Below are positions 16,656-25,203 of a DNA stretch of 64,000 bases, in pieces; position 1 is the stretch's first letter, and each line of letters begins with the position of its first letter. This DNA is from Azospirillum lipoferum (GTDB lineage: Bacteria; Pseudomonadota; Alphaproteobacteria; Azospirillales; Azospirillaceae), in contig NZ_JALJXJ010000005.1 in assembly GCF_024170005.1 (NCBI RefSeq), positions 62,001 to 126,000 on the forward strand. Reading direction: 5' to 3'. The notes below the pieces were generated by a model, which worked only from the letters and a program-made list of their open reading frames with translations, searched no databases and was not told the origin of the DNA. The position numbers and the translations under genes are program-made.

Positions 16656-17927
16656 ATGACGCGCATGGCAACCACCACTGAAACCCCCACTGATTCCATG
16701 GGCCGGGCCACGGCGCTGGCACCGCCGTCCCTGTCGTCCCGCGCGAAGGCCCGGATGGTCTCGGCCCTGCTGATCATGCCGCTCGTCCTGTTCCTCACCC
16801 TGGTCTTCGTGCTGCCGCTGGGCGGCATGCTGGTGCATGCGGTGGAGAATGGCGAGGTGGGCGAGGCGCTGCCCGGCGTTGCCGCGGAGATGCGCGGCTG
16901 GACCGGCGAGGGGCTGCCGCCGGAGAGCGCCTATGCCGCGCTGGCCCGCGACCTGAAGGCCGCCTATGGCGATCCTCGCCTGGGCGAAGCGAGCCGGCGC
17001 CTGAACTACGAACGCGCCGGTTACCGCGCGCTGCTGGCCAAGACCGCGCGGTCCATCCGCGCTATCGACCGGCCGCGGGCGGGCTGGACGGCGGAGCTGA
17101 CCGCCATCGATCCGCGCTGGAGCGAAACCGCCACCTGGGCGGCGCTGCGACGGGCCAGCCCGTCGCTGACACCCTATTACCTGCTGACCGCGCTCGACCT
17201 GCGGATGGACGACAACGGCTCGATCGCACGGGCTCCGGCGGAGGAGCGCATCTACATCGACACACTGGGCCGCACTCTGTGGATCGGCTTCGTCACCACG
17301 CTTCTGTGCCTCGTGCTGGGCTTCCCGCTTGCCCATGCGCTGGTCAGCCTGCCACGCGGCTTCGCGTCGGTCCTGATGGTCTGCGTGCTGCTGCCCTTCT
17401 GGACCTCGCTGCTGGTGCGGACCAGCGCCTGGATCGTCGTGTTGCAGAAGGAAGGCGTGCTGAACGGGCTGCTGACCCGGCTTGGCATCGTCGATGCGCC
17501 GCTGGAACTGGTGTTCAACCGCTTCGGCCTCTATGTCGCGATGGTGCACATCCTGCTGCCCTTCATGATCCTGCCGATCCTCAGCGTGATGAAGGGCATC
17601 TCGCCGTCCTACATGCGGGCCTCGGCTTCCCTTGGCGCCCATCCGGCGGTCGGCTTCCTGAAGGTCTATCTGCCGATGACGCTGCCGGGTGTCGGGGCGG
17701 GGTGCCTGATGACCTTCATCATCGGCGTCGGCTATTACATCACGCCCAGCCTGGTCGGCGGTGCTCGCGACCAGATGACCAGCTATTTCATCGCCTACTA
17801 CGCGAACACCACCATCAATTGGGGTTTGTCCTCGGCGCTGGGGGCGATCCTGCTGGCCTGCATCATGCTGCTCTATGCGACGGTCGGACGCCTGATCGGT
17901 GTCGGCCGCATCGCCGGCATCCAGTGA
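16656..17927 (+). CDS. ABC transporter permease (PotB-like)
   Basis: Inner-membrane permease of 423 residues. After TM1 (about 37-58) there is a periplasmic insertion of roughly 140 residues, then five more helices with the EAA loop SASLGAHPAVGFLKVYLPMTLP that contacts the ATPase. Polyamine permeases are about 280-300 residues; long insertions between TM1 and TM2 occur in the PotB-like branch used for opines and related compounds. The start 16 bp after the second binding-protein gene has a GGAAGGAG ribosome site. Confidence 0.9.
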   Translation: MTRMATTTETPTDSMGRATALAPPSLSSRAKARMVSALLIMPLVLFLTLVFVLPLGGMLVHAVENGEVGEALPGVAAEMRGWTGEGLPPESAYAALARDLKAAYGDPRLGEASRRLNYERAGYRALLAKTARSIRAIDRPRAGWTAELTAIDPRWSETATWAALRRASPSLTPYYLLTALDLRMDDNGSIARAPAEERIYIDTLGRTLWIGFVTTLLCLVLGFPLAHALVSLPRGFASVLMVCVLLPFWTSLLVRTSAWIVVLQKEGVLNGLLTRLGIVDAPLELVFNRFGLYVAMVHILLPFMILPILSVMKGISPSYMRASASLGAHPAVGFLKVYLPMTLPGVGAGCLMTFIIGVGYYITPSLVGGARDQMTSYFIAYYANTTINWGLSSALGAILLACIMLLYATVGRLIGVGRIAGIQ

Positions 17928-17957
17928 GGTCCCCGCTTCCGGAAGAGAGGCCGAACC

Positions 17958-18761
17958 ATGTCCAGTCCGACCCGTGTTCTCCAATACGCCTTCTGCTGCG
18001 CGATGATGGTCTTCCTGGTGGGGCCGATCCTGACGGTCATCCCGATTTCCTTCAGCTCCGCCGGCTTCCTGTCCTACCCCATCCCCGGCCTGTCGCTGCA
18101 ATGGTACGAGAAGGTGCTGGCGGCCTCCGGCCCCTGGCTGCCGGCGCTGCGCAACAGCCTGATCGTCGGCACCGGCGCCATGGCGCTCGCCACGCTGCTG
18201 GGCACGCTGGCGGCGCTGGGGCTGGCGCGCAACGACCTGCCGGGGCGATCCTTCCTGCTCGGGCTGCTGATCGCGCCGATGGTGGTGCCGGTCGTCATCA
18301 GCGGCGTCGCCATGTATTTCCTGTTCGCGCGGATCGGCCTGACCGCGTCCTATCTCGGGCTGATCCTGGCGCATGCGGCGCTGGGCGCGCCCTTCGTCGT
18401 CATCACGGTGACGGCAACGCTGCGCAACTTCGATACCACCCTGGTGCGCGCGGCCTACAGCCTGGGCGCCTCGCCGGTGCGGACCTTCTTCACCGTGACG
18501 CTGCCGCTGATCCTGCCGGGCGTGCTGTCCGGCGGCCTGTTCGCCTTCATTTTTTCCTTTGACGAGGTTGTGGTGGCGCTGTTCATCGGCGGGCCGGCGC
18601 AGCGGACCTTGCCGCGCCAGATGTTCGACGGCATCCGCGACACCATTGATCCCTCCATCCTGGCGATGTCGACTCTGCTGGTCGGCGTCACCATCGTCTT
18701 CATGGTTCTCTTGACCCGGCTGGGGCGGGGGACCGGTTCAAAGTCCGGGAGCAAAGCATGA
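17958..18761 (+). CDS. ABC transporter permease (PotC-like)
   Basis: Inner-membrane permease of 267 residues with six predicted helices. The EAA loop (AAYSLGASPVRTFFTVTLPL, ILPG) precedes the last two helices. It pairs with the permease 30 bp upstream to form the membrane channel, with the ATPase encoded at 26649. The stop overlaps the next SDR start by 4 bp, so the SDR belongs to the transporter operon. Confidence 0.92.
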   Translation: MSSPTRVLQYAFCCAMMVFLVGPILTVIPISFSSAGFLSYPIPGLSLQWYEKVLAASGPWLPALRNSLIVGTGAMALATLLGTLAALGLARNDLPGRSFLLGLLIAPMVVPVVISGVAMYFLFARIGLTASYLGLILAHAALGAPFVVITVTATLRNFDTTLVRAAYSLGASPVRTFFTVTLPLILPGVLSGGLFAFIFSFDEVVVALFIGGPAQRTLPRQMFDGIRDTIDPSILAMSTLLVGVTIVFMVLLTRLGRGTGSKSGSKA

Positions 18762-19501
18762 TCATCGTTACCGGCGGCACGCACGGCATCGGCCGCGCCT
18801 GTGTCGAGCGCCTGACCGGCGAAGGGCGGGCCGTCCTCTTCACCGGCCGGGACGAGGCGGCCGGCGCCGACCTCGCCGGACGCTGTCCGGGCGCCGTCTT
18901 CCAGAGCGGCGATGTCGCCGCGCCCGACGACTGCGCCCGTGTGGTCGCGCGTGCAATGGAACTCGGCGGCGGCTGCATCGACGGGCTGGTCAACAATGCC
19001 GGCATGTCGCGCCGCGTTGCCTTCGCCGAAGCGCAGGTGGAGGATTGGGACCAGGTGATGGCGGTGAACGCCCGCAGCGCCTTCCTGTTCACCCGCCTCG
19101 CCCTTCCGGGGCTGCGGGCGGCGCGCGGCGCGGTGGTGAACGTCGCCTCCGTTGCCGGCAAGATCGGGGAAGAGGGGCTGGCGATCTACTGTGCATCGAA
19201 GGCGGCCGTGATCGGCATGACCCAGGCGCTGGCACTGGAGTTCGGCGACGAGGTCCGCTTCAACGCCGTCTGCCCGGGCCAGATCGACACCCGCATGATG
19301 CAGGGCATCAAGACGCAGGAGATCAAGCGCCGCCGCCTGGAGCAGCGCATCCCCGCCGGCCGCTTCGGCGCGCCGGAGGAGGTCGCCGATGCCGTCGCCT
19401 GGCTGCTGTCGGAGCGGTCGAGCTACGTCAACGGCACCGTCCTGACCATCGACGGCGGCGAGACCGCCGGGATGCGCACCCCGCGCGGTCTGGACGAGTG
19501 A
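18758..19501 (+). CDS. SDR-family oxidoreductase in the ABC operon
   Basis: A 247-residue short-chain dehydrogenase: VTGGTHGIGRACVERL cofactor motif, NNAGMSRR, catalytic Ser in NVASVAGKIG and YCASKAA. The C-terminus is YVNGTVLTIDGGETAGMRTP. It is the last gene of the operon, translationally coupled to the permease. It probably oxidises or reduces the imported compound or an intermediate made by the nearby aminotransferases and transketolase (inference). Convergent with the GntR gene. Confidence 0.9.
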   Translation: MIIVTGGTHGIGRACVERLTGEGRAVLFTGRDEAAGADLAGRCPGAVFQSGDVAAPDDCARVVARAMELGGGCIDGLVNNAGMSRRVAFAEAQVEDWDQVMAVNARSAFLFTRLALPGLRAARGAVVNVASVAGKIGEEGLAIYCASKAAVIGMTQALALEFGDEVRFNAVCPGQIDTRMMQGIKTQEIKRRRLEQRIPAGRFGAPEEVADAVAWLLSERSSYVNGTVLTIDGGETAGMRTPRGLDE

Positions 19502-19520
19502 CGGGTTCCCCCGGCGCCGG

Positions 19521-20204
19521 TCAGGCCGGCGTCAGGGATTGGCCGATCTTCTCCAGATAGGGGATCAGGCTCTCGCCGCCGCGGATGATGTCGCGTTCGA
19601 TGGCGGCCCGCGCGGCGGGGCCGTCATGGGCGCGGAGTGCGGCGATCAGGGCCAGATGTTCGTCGGCGCCGGCGTAATCGTCGTGTTCGACCTCGTTGTA
19701 GAACACGTTCAGGATCGGACCCATCGACACCCACAGGCTTTCGATCTGGCCGACCAGCATCTCCATCCCCGACAGCCGGTAGACCGCGAAGTGGAAGTCG
19801 CGGTTGTGCTGCAGCGCCGCCGTGACGTCGCGCGCGCGCTCCGCCGCGTCGAACCGGGCATGCGCTTCGGTCAGGCGAGCGATGTCCTCCGCCGTGGCAT
19901 GGGCGGCGCCGAGTTCCGCCGCCAGACCTTCCAGGGCGATGCGGATGGTACGGATTTCCAGATAGCGCGACAGGCTGAGCCCCGGCACGCAGACGAAGCG
20001 GCCCGATCTCAACTCCAGCCCCTGTTCGCTGACCAGCCGCAGGCAGGCCTCGCGCACCGGCGTGATGCTGGTACCCAGCTCGTCCGCCAATTCCTGCATG
20101 ACCAGCCGCTGGCCCGGCTTGAAGCTCCCGGCGATCAGTGCTTCGCGCACCGCCACGTAGGACCGCGCCGACAGGTTTCCCGGTTCGATCGGCTGCATTC
20201 GCAC
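19521..20204 (-). CDS. GntR-family regulator, FCD (FadR) subgroup
   Basis: A 227-residue repressor. The winged helix is residues 11-72 (LSARSYVAVREALIAGSFKP, QRLVMQELADELGTSITPVREACLRL). The helical FCD domain carries the metal/ligand residues Asp and His in HNRDFHFAVY and DEHLALIAAL. FCD regulators sense organic acids or sugar acids. A TATA-N3-TATA site lies 64 bp upstream at 20268, which fits autorepression; similar sites precede the ABC operon and the transketolase/aminotransferase pair. The ATG at 20204 or 20198 could be used. Confidence 0.92.
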   Translation of the reverse strand: MRMQPIEPGNLSARSYVAVREALIAGSFKPGQRLVMQELADELGTSITPVREACLRLVSEQGLELRSGRFVCVPGLSLSRYLEIRTIRIALEGLAAELGAAHATAEDIARLTEAHARFDAAERARDVTAALQHNRDFHFAVYRLSGMEMLVGQIESLWVSMGPILNVFYNEVEHDDYAGADEHLALIAALRAHDGPAARAAIERDIIRGGESLIPYLEKIGQSLTPA

Positions 20205-20267
20205 GACGTCATCTCCTCACACACGGACGAACGGCAGGAATGGCGCCTCGGCGTCGTCCCTGCCGTC

Positions 20268-20280
20268 CTATAAGCTATAA
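20268..20280. promoter_or_regulatory. GntR operator-like site, autoregulatory copy
   Basis: CTATAAGCTATAA is a variant of the TTATAACTTATAA sequence found at 14392 and 23670 (TATA-N3-TATA core conserved). It sits 64 bp upstream of the GntR start, between it and the aminotransferase stop. Confidence 0.55.
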
Positions 20281-20290
20281 CACAGAAAGG

Positions 20291-21604
20291 TCAGGCGCCG
20301 ACCCGCATCGCCGGATGGAGCGCATGCAGCGTCTCGGCGATGGCGTCCAGCGTGCGGTCGATCAGCGCCTCGTCATGGGCGGTCGACAGGTAGAGTCGCT
20401 TCAGCGGCAGGGGCTGGAAGATGAACCGCTGCTCCACCAGCCGCCGGCGGAAGGCGAGGTCGGCGGTGTTGTCGTTGCGCAGCAGATCCTCGTAGCGCTG
20501 GAAGGCGCCCTGGAAGAAATAGAGCAGCCACACTGAGCCGTAGCCGGCCGGCTGCGCCGGAATCCCCAGCCGCTCCACGATGGCGGACAGGCCGTTTCGC
20601 ATGCGGTCGCCCAGCGCGAACAGCCGCTCATAGGTGCCTGGCCGCTCCAGTTCGCCGATGGTGGCCAGCAGGGCCGCCAGCGAGGGCGGTGTGCCGTTGA
20701 AGGTGCCGCCCATGAAGACCGCTCCCTCGCCGGTCCGTGCCAGCCGCTCCATCAGATCGGCACGGCCGGCCAGGATGCCGACTGGATGGCCGGAGGCCAC
20801 CGCCTTGCCGAAGGTGGCGAGGTCGGGCGTCACCCCGGAGATGGACTGGTAGCCGCCCAGCGCGTGGCGGAACCCGGTGATGACCTCGTCGAAGATCAGC
20901 ACGGTGCCATGGTCGGCGGTCAGCCGGCGCAGGTCGCGCAGGAAGGCGTCATGAGCGATCACCGATCCCATGTTGTGGGCGATCGGCTCGACGATCACCG
21001 CGGCGACCTCGCCCGGATGGGCGGTCAGGTAATCCTCGAACGCCTGGGCGTCGTTGTAGGGCAGGACCATGGTGTGCCGGGCAGCGTCGAGCAGGATGCC
21101 GTCGCAAACCGGGTCGTACTGGCCGATCCGGTCGGCGGGCGACTGCACGTTCATGGCGACGTAGTCGTGCCAGCCGTGATAGCCGCCCTGGAACTTGATG
21201 ACGGTCCGCCGACCGGTGGCGGCGCGGGCCAGCCGCAGCGCGTGGTAGGTTGCCTCCGACCCGCTGCTGCAGAAGGCCACCCGGTCGGCGCAGGGGATCA
21301 GGCGGACCAGCGTTTCCGACGCTTCGATCTCCAGATCCAGCGCCCCGGCGCCGATCAGGTCGATGCGCTCGGACACCGCGGTCACGCGGTCGCGCACGGC
21401 GGCGGCGCAGTGGCCCAGCATGTTGGCGCCGAAGCCGCAGTGATAATCGACATGTTCGTTGCCGTCGGCATCGTACAGGTACGGCCCGGCCGCGCGCATG
21501 AACACATAGGGGTGCGCCAGCCGCCGGCTGGGGCTGAGCAGCCCGCCCGGCATGACGGCCCGCGCCCGCGCGGTCAGCGCGGCGTTGTCGGTCTCGATTG
21601 GCAT
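20291..21604 (-). CDS. Class III aminotransferase, glutamate-1-semialdehyde-aminomutase-like
   Basis: PLP enzyme of 437 residues. The early LTARARAVMPGGLLSPSRRL and HVDYHCGFGANMLGH resemble the GSA-aminomutase branch. SSGSEAT binds phosphate, Asp239 (LIFDEVITGFRHALGGYQ) contacts the PLP ring nitrogen and Lys267 (LATFGKAVASGHPVG) forms the Schiff base. It is not hemL itself: the genes around it are catabolic and the N-terminus differs. Such paralogues act as aminotransferases or aminomutases on amino-keto compounds. It is last in a minus-strand operon after the two transketolase subunits (60-bp gap). Confidence 0.88.
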   Translation of the reverse strand: MPIETDNAALTARARAVMPGGLLSPSRRLAHPYVFMRAAGPYLYDADGNEHVDYHCGFGANMLGHCAAAVRDRVTAVSERIDLIGAGALDLEIEASETLVRLIPCADRVAFCSSGSEATYHALRLARAATGRRTVIKFQGGYHGWHDYVAMNVQSPADRIGQYDPVCDGILLDAARHTMVLPYNDAQAFEDYLTAHPGEVAAVIVEPIAHNMGSVIAHDAFLRDLRRLTADHGTVLIFDEVITGFRHALGGYQSISGVTPDLATFGKAVASGHPVGILAGRADLMERLARTGEGAVFMGGTFNGTPPSLAALLATIGELERPGTYERLFALGDRMRNGLSAIVERLGIPAQPAGYGSVWLLYFFQGAFQRYEDLLRNDNTADLAFRRRLVEQRFIFQPLPLKRLYLSTAHDEALIDRTLDAIAETLHALHPAMRVGA

Positions 21605-21664
21605 GGTTGGTCCTCGTCAGGGCTGCCGGGACGGGCAGGGGGCGCCCGTCCCGGCCAGCCGGTG

Positions 21665-22660
21665 TCAGGCTAGGATGTCGCGGACCACCGTCTCGATGCC
21701 GGCGGCGTCGAGCTTGTAGTGGCGGTAGAGGTGCGTTGGTGGGGCGACCAGGCTGTATTCGTCGCGGATGCCGTGGCGGATCAGCACCGCCTTGGTGCCG
21801 GCCTCCGCCATCGCCTCCGCCACGGCACCGCCGAGCCCGCCGAGGATGTTATGCTCCTCCACCGTCAGGATGATGCGGGAGCGTTCGGCCGCCGCCAGCA
21901 CCGCGTCACGGTCCAGCGGCTTGATCGTATGCATGTCGGTCAGCCCGATCGACAGGCCGGACGCCCGCAGCGCCCGCACCGCCTCGCGGGAGGGGTGGAC
22001 CATAGTGCCGCAGGCGATGATAGTCAGGTCGGTGCCGGTCTCATGCTCGATGGCTTTGCCGAACCGGAAGTCGGGGAGGTCCTCATAGACGTTCGGCTCC
22101 TGCCCGCGGCCGATGCGGAAATAGATCGGTTCCGGGTGGTCGGCCGATGCCTTGATCGCGGCGGCCAGCTGCGGCCCGTCGGCCGGATTGACAACGGTCA
22201 GCCCGGCGATGGAGCGCATGATCGCCAGATCCTCGGTCGCATGGTGCGAGGTGCCGTAGAAGCCGAGCGCGATCCCGGCATGATGCCCGATCAGCCGCAC
22301 CGGCAGGGCGGAATAGGCGACGTCCATGCGAATCTGCTCGCAGCACAGCAGGCCGAGGAAGGAGGCGAAGGTCGCCACGAAGGGCATCACGCCGGTGGTG
22401 GCGATGCCGGCCGCCGCCGACACCATGTTCTGCTCCGAGATGCCGAACTGGATGAAGCGGTCGGGATGCCGAGCGGCGAAGCGGGCGAGGCCGTTGGAAT
22501 ATTGCAGGTCGGCGGTCCCGGCCATCACCAGGTGGCCGTCCTCCACCAGCGCCGACAGCGCGTCCGACAGGTAGGACAGGCCGGGCGCGCGGGCATTGAG
22601 CTGCCGGTACTGCCAGCTGCCGGGATTTGCCGGCCCTGCGAGAATATTGGCGGCGGTCAT
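21665..22660 (-). CDS. Transketolase, C-terminal (pyrimidine-binding) subunit
   Basis: A 331-residue protein with the Transket_pyr and transketolase C-terminal domains. GTADLQYSNGLARFAARHPD leads to FIQFGISEQNMVSAAAG, where Glu76 is the residue that activates thiamine pyrophosphate. It pairs with the N-terminal subunit encoded upstream (4-bp overlap, ATGA). Two-gene transketolases of this type usually serve dedicated pathways, such as apulose-4-phosphate or sulfoquinovose breakdown, not the pentose phosphate cycle. The acceptor and donor here are not known. Confidence 0.92.
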   Translation of the reverse strand: MTAANILAGPANPGSWQYRQLNARAPGLSYLSDALSALVEDGHLVMAGTADLQYSNGLARFAARHPDRFIQFGISEQNMVSAAAGIATTGVMPFVATFASFLGLLCCEQIRMDVAYSALPVRLIGHHAGIALGFYGTSHHATEDLAIMRSIAGLTVVNPADGPQLAAAIKASADHPEPIYFRIGRGQEPNVYEDLPDFRFGKAIEHETGTDLTIIACGTMVHPSREAVRALRASGLSIGLTDMHTIKPLDRDAVLAAAERSRIILTVEEHNILGGLGGAVAEAMAEAGTKAVLIRHGIRDEYSLVAPPTHLYRHYKLDAAGIETVVRDILA

Positions 22661-23595
22661 CGGGCGTCTCCCTGGAGGATGGCGAGGCCAGTGGGCTGTC
22701 CCATGATCTCGGCGATGGCGGCGGCCTCGTCCTCCGGCGCCAGATATCCCAGGTGCCAGCCGGCCTCCCGCTCCATGTAGCCGACGCCCTTGCCTTTCAG
22801 GGTCCTGGCGATGACGCAGACCGGTTTGTCGCGGGCTTTGTCCTGCTTCAGCCGGCGGAACAGGGTGGCGAGGGCGGCGACGTCGTGGCCGTCCACCTCA
22901 TGCACCTCCCAGCCGAAGGCGCGCCATTTGTCGGCCAGCGGCTCAATCCCCATCACCTCGTCCACTTGGCCGTCGAGCTGGTAGCCGTTGCGGTCGACGA
23001 TGGCGATCAGGTTGCCGGCCTTCTGGTGGGCGGCGGCCATCGCCGCTTCCCACACCTGCCCCTCCTGCATCTCGCCGTCGCCGAGCATGACATAGACGTC
23101 GAAGCGCCGGCCCATCATCCGGCCGCCCATCACCATGCCGAGGCCGGCGGACAGCGCATGCCCGATGGAGCCGGAGCTGAAATCCACCCCCGGCACCTTG
23201 GTCATGTCAGGGTGGTCGCCCAGCGGATTGCCGAGCCGGGTGTAGCCGTCCAGCAGCTCCTTCGGGAAGAAGCCCCAGTCGGCCAAAAGCGGGTAGAGTC
23301 CGACCGCGGCATGGCCCTTGCCCATCAGGAAGCGGTCGCGGTCGGGCCAGCGCGGCTCCCCGTGACGCAGGCGCATAGCGTCGTAGTAGAGCGTCGCGAA
23401 CAGCTCCGCGCAGGAGAAGGTCGAGGAATAGTGGCCGACCTTGGCGATGGCGATCAGCCGGATCGTCTCCAGCCGGACATGCCGGGCGCGCTCCTCCAGA
23501 TGGGCGATGGCTTCAGGTGTCAGAGGAGCAGGCATCAGGGTTCGGTCGGCGCCCATGGGATCGGGCGCCGGTGCGGCGGTGGCGGTCGTTGGCAT
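22657..23595 (-). CDS. Transketolase, N-terminal (diphosphate-binding) subunit
   Basis: A 312-residue protein with the TPP-binding motif GDGEMQEGQVWEAAMAAAHQ and ending IVDRN (about 172-203), and MGKGHAAVGLYPLLADWGFF. The usual GHPGG motif near the start is GHYSSTFSCAEL (residues 54-65), a variation in a part of the active site that contacts the diphosphate or sugar. The ATG at 23595 has an AGGAAG ribosome site. It is first in the minus-strand operon transketolase N, transketolase C, aminotransferase. A GntR-type operator lies about 75 bp upstream. Confidence 0.92.
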   Translation of the reverse strand: MPTTATAAPAPDPMGADRTLMPAPLTPEAIAHLEERARHVRLETIRLIAIAKVGHYSSTFSCAELFATLYYDAMRLRHGEPRWPDRDRFLMGKGHAAVGLYPLLADWGFFPKELLDGYTRLGNPLGDHPDMTKVPGVDFSSGSIGHALSAGLGMVMGGRMMGRRFDVYVMLGDGEMQEGQVWEAAMAAAHQKAGNLIAIVDRNGYQLDGQVDEVMGIEPLADKWRAFGWEVHEVDGHDVAALATLFRRLKQDKARDKPVCVIARTLKGKGVGYMEREAGWHLGYLAPEDEAAAIAEIMGQPTGLAILQGDAR

Positions 23596-23669
23596 GGTCT
23601 TCCTGTCAGCGGATCGGCGCTGGAACGTGAGCGGCGGGGTGCGAAGGCGCGCCGAATTGCCCTCGACAA

Positions 23670-23684
23670 CTTATAACTTATAAG
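23670..23684. promoter_or_regulatory. GntR operator-like palindrome between divergent operons
   Basis: CTTATAACTTATAAG is a perfect 7-1-7 inverted repeat, identical over 14 of 15 bases to the site at 14392-14406. It lies in the 215-bp gap between the transketolase operon (minus) and the aminotransferase-amidase-ATPase operon (plus), so it could control both. Confidence 0.65.
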
Positions 23685-23810
23685 ATACAAGTTGGGAATG
23701 GCAAGCGCGACGTTGCTGCTCCTTCCGCCCCAACCTCCAGTCAGGTCCGCGGTCTGAGCGCCATCGACGCTCCCCTCACTCAATTCCCGTAATCAGGATG
23801 AGCCGATCCC

Positions 23811-25190
23811 ATGACCAACGCCCTTCGTGCCTTGGACATCGACCTGCATCTGCATTCGCAAACCAATGCCCGCGCCCATGAGGAGCGCGGGCCGCTTGCC
23901 CTAGTGCGGGGCGACGGCGTCCATGTCGTGGACGAGTCCGGCCGCCGCTATATCGAGGGGATGGCCGGGCTGTGGTGCGCGTCGCTCGGCTTCGACGAGG
24001 CGCGGCTGGCCGATGCCGCCGCCCGCCAGATGCGGACGCTGGCGACCTACCACACCTTCAACCACCGCACGAACGACGCCTGCGTCGCGCTCGCCGAGGC
24101 GATATCGGCCATCTCGCCGCTCAAGGGAGGCAAGATCTTCTTTGCCAATTCGGGGTCGGAAGCCAACGATACCATGGTGAAGCTGGCCTGGTACCACAAC
24201 GCCGCGCGCGGCCAGCCGGAGAAGCGCAAGATCATCAGCCGCACCGGCGCCTTCCACGGCAGCACAGTGATGGGTGCGGCACTTAGCGGCCTGCCGCACA
24301 TGCACCGCGCCTTCAACCTGCCAGACCAGGGCGTGGTCTTCACCGCCTGTCCCAACCATGCCCGTTATGCCGAACCGGGCGAAAGCCAGGAGGAGTATGC
24401 GACGCGGCTGGCCGCCGAACTGGAGGCGCTGATCCAGGCGGAGGGTGCCGACAGCATCGCGGCGATGATCGCCGAACCGGTGATGGGGGCGGGTGGTGTG
24501 ATCCTGCCGCCGGAGACCTATTTCCCCAAAATCCAGGCGGTGCTGGCCCGCCATGACATCCTGCTGCTGGCCGATGAGGTGATCTGCGGGTTCGGCCGCA
24601 CCGGCAACTGGTTCGGCAGCCAGACCTTCGGCTTCCTGCCGGACATGATGTCGATGGCGAAGGGCCTGTCGTCGGGCGCCATCCCCATTGCCGCGGTGGC
24701 GCTGAGCGACCGCATCTATCAGGCGATTGCCGACCAGAGCGCGGAGGTCGGCGTTTTCGGCCACGGCTTTACCTATTCCGGACACCCGGTGTCGGCGGCG
24801 GTCGCGACCGAGGCGATCCGCATCTATCACGAGATCGACGTGGTCGGCCGCGCCCGGCGGCTGGGCGCCCATCTGCGCGCCGCGCTGGCCGAGACGCTGG
24901 CCGGGCACCCGCTGGTCGGCGAGATCCGCAGCGTCGGATTGCTGGCCGGCATCGGCCTGACCGCCGACCCGGCGACCGGTCGCGATTTCGATCCTGCCCT
25001 GCGGGTCGGCGCGCAGGTGGAGCGGCGCTGCCTTGCCCATGGCGCGATCATCCGCAACATGGGCGACAATATCGCGCTCTGCCCGCCCTATGTCATCGAA
25101 CCCGGCCAGATCGACGCGCTGGTCGAGCGGCTGCGCGTTGCGCTGGACGATGTTGCTGACGCGCTGTCCCGCGACAGCCTTGCCGCCTGA
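23811..25190 (+). CDS. Class III (omega-type) aminotransferase
   Basis: PLP-dependent aminotransferase of 459 residues. VVDESGRRYIEGMAGLWCAS is typical of the putrescine/beta-alanine-pyruvate type (SpuC-like). FANSGSEAND binds phosphate, Asp255 (LLADEVICGFGRTG) and Lys284 (MSMAKGLSSGAIP) complete the PLP site. Likely reaction: transfer of a terminal amino group to pyruvate or another keto acid. It leads an operon with an amidase (13-bp gap) and the ABC ATPase, so it probably acts on the imported substrate or on an amine released by the amidase (inference). Confidence 0.9.
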   Translation: MTNALRALDIDLHLHSQTNARAHEERGPLALVRGDGVHVVDESGRRYIEGMAGLWCASLGFDEARLADAAARQMRTLATYHTFNHRTNDACVALAEAISAISPLKGGKIFFANSGSEANDTMVKLAWYHNAARGQPEKRKIISRTGAFHGSTVMGAALSGLPHMHRAFNLPDQGVVFTACPNHARYAEPGESQEEYATRLAAELEALIQAEGADSIAAMIAEPVMGAGGVILPPETYFPKIQAVLARHDILLLADEVICGFGRTGNWFGSQTFGFLPDMMSMAKGLSSGAIPIAAVALSDRIYQAIADQSAEVGVFGHGFTYSGHPVSAAVATEAIRIYHEIDVVGRARRLGAHLRAALAETLAGHPLVGEIRSVGLLAGIGLTADPATGRDFDPALRVGAQVERRCLAHGAIIRNMGDNIALCPPYVIEPGQIDALVERLRVALDDVADALSRDSLAA

Positions 25191-25203
25191 GGAGGGGCGC
25201 GTC

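Noticed and set aside
16551..18374. Minus-strand reading frame of 607 codons opposite the ABC permeases
   Set aside because: Composition is Gln/Arg/Asp/His-rich with no domain; it mirrors the real permease genes.
20291..21604. Annotation of the aminotransferase as hemL
   Set aside because: It has the GSA-aminomutase fold motifs, but the operon context is catabolic and its N-terminus differs, so a housekeeping heme role is unlikely.
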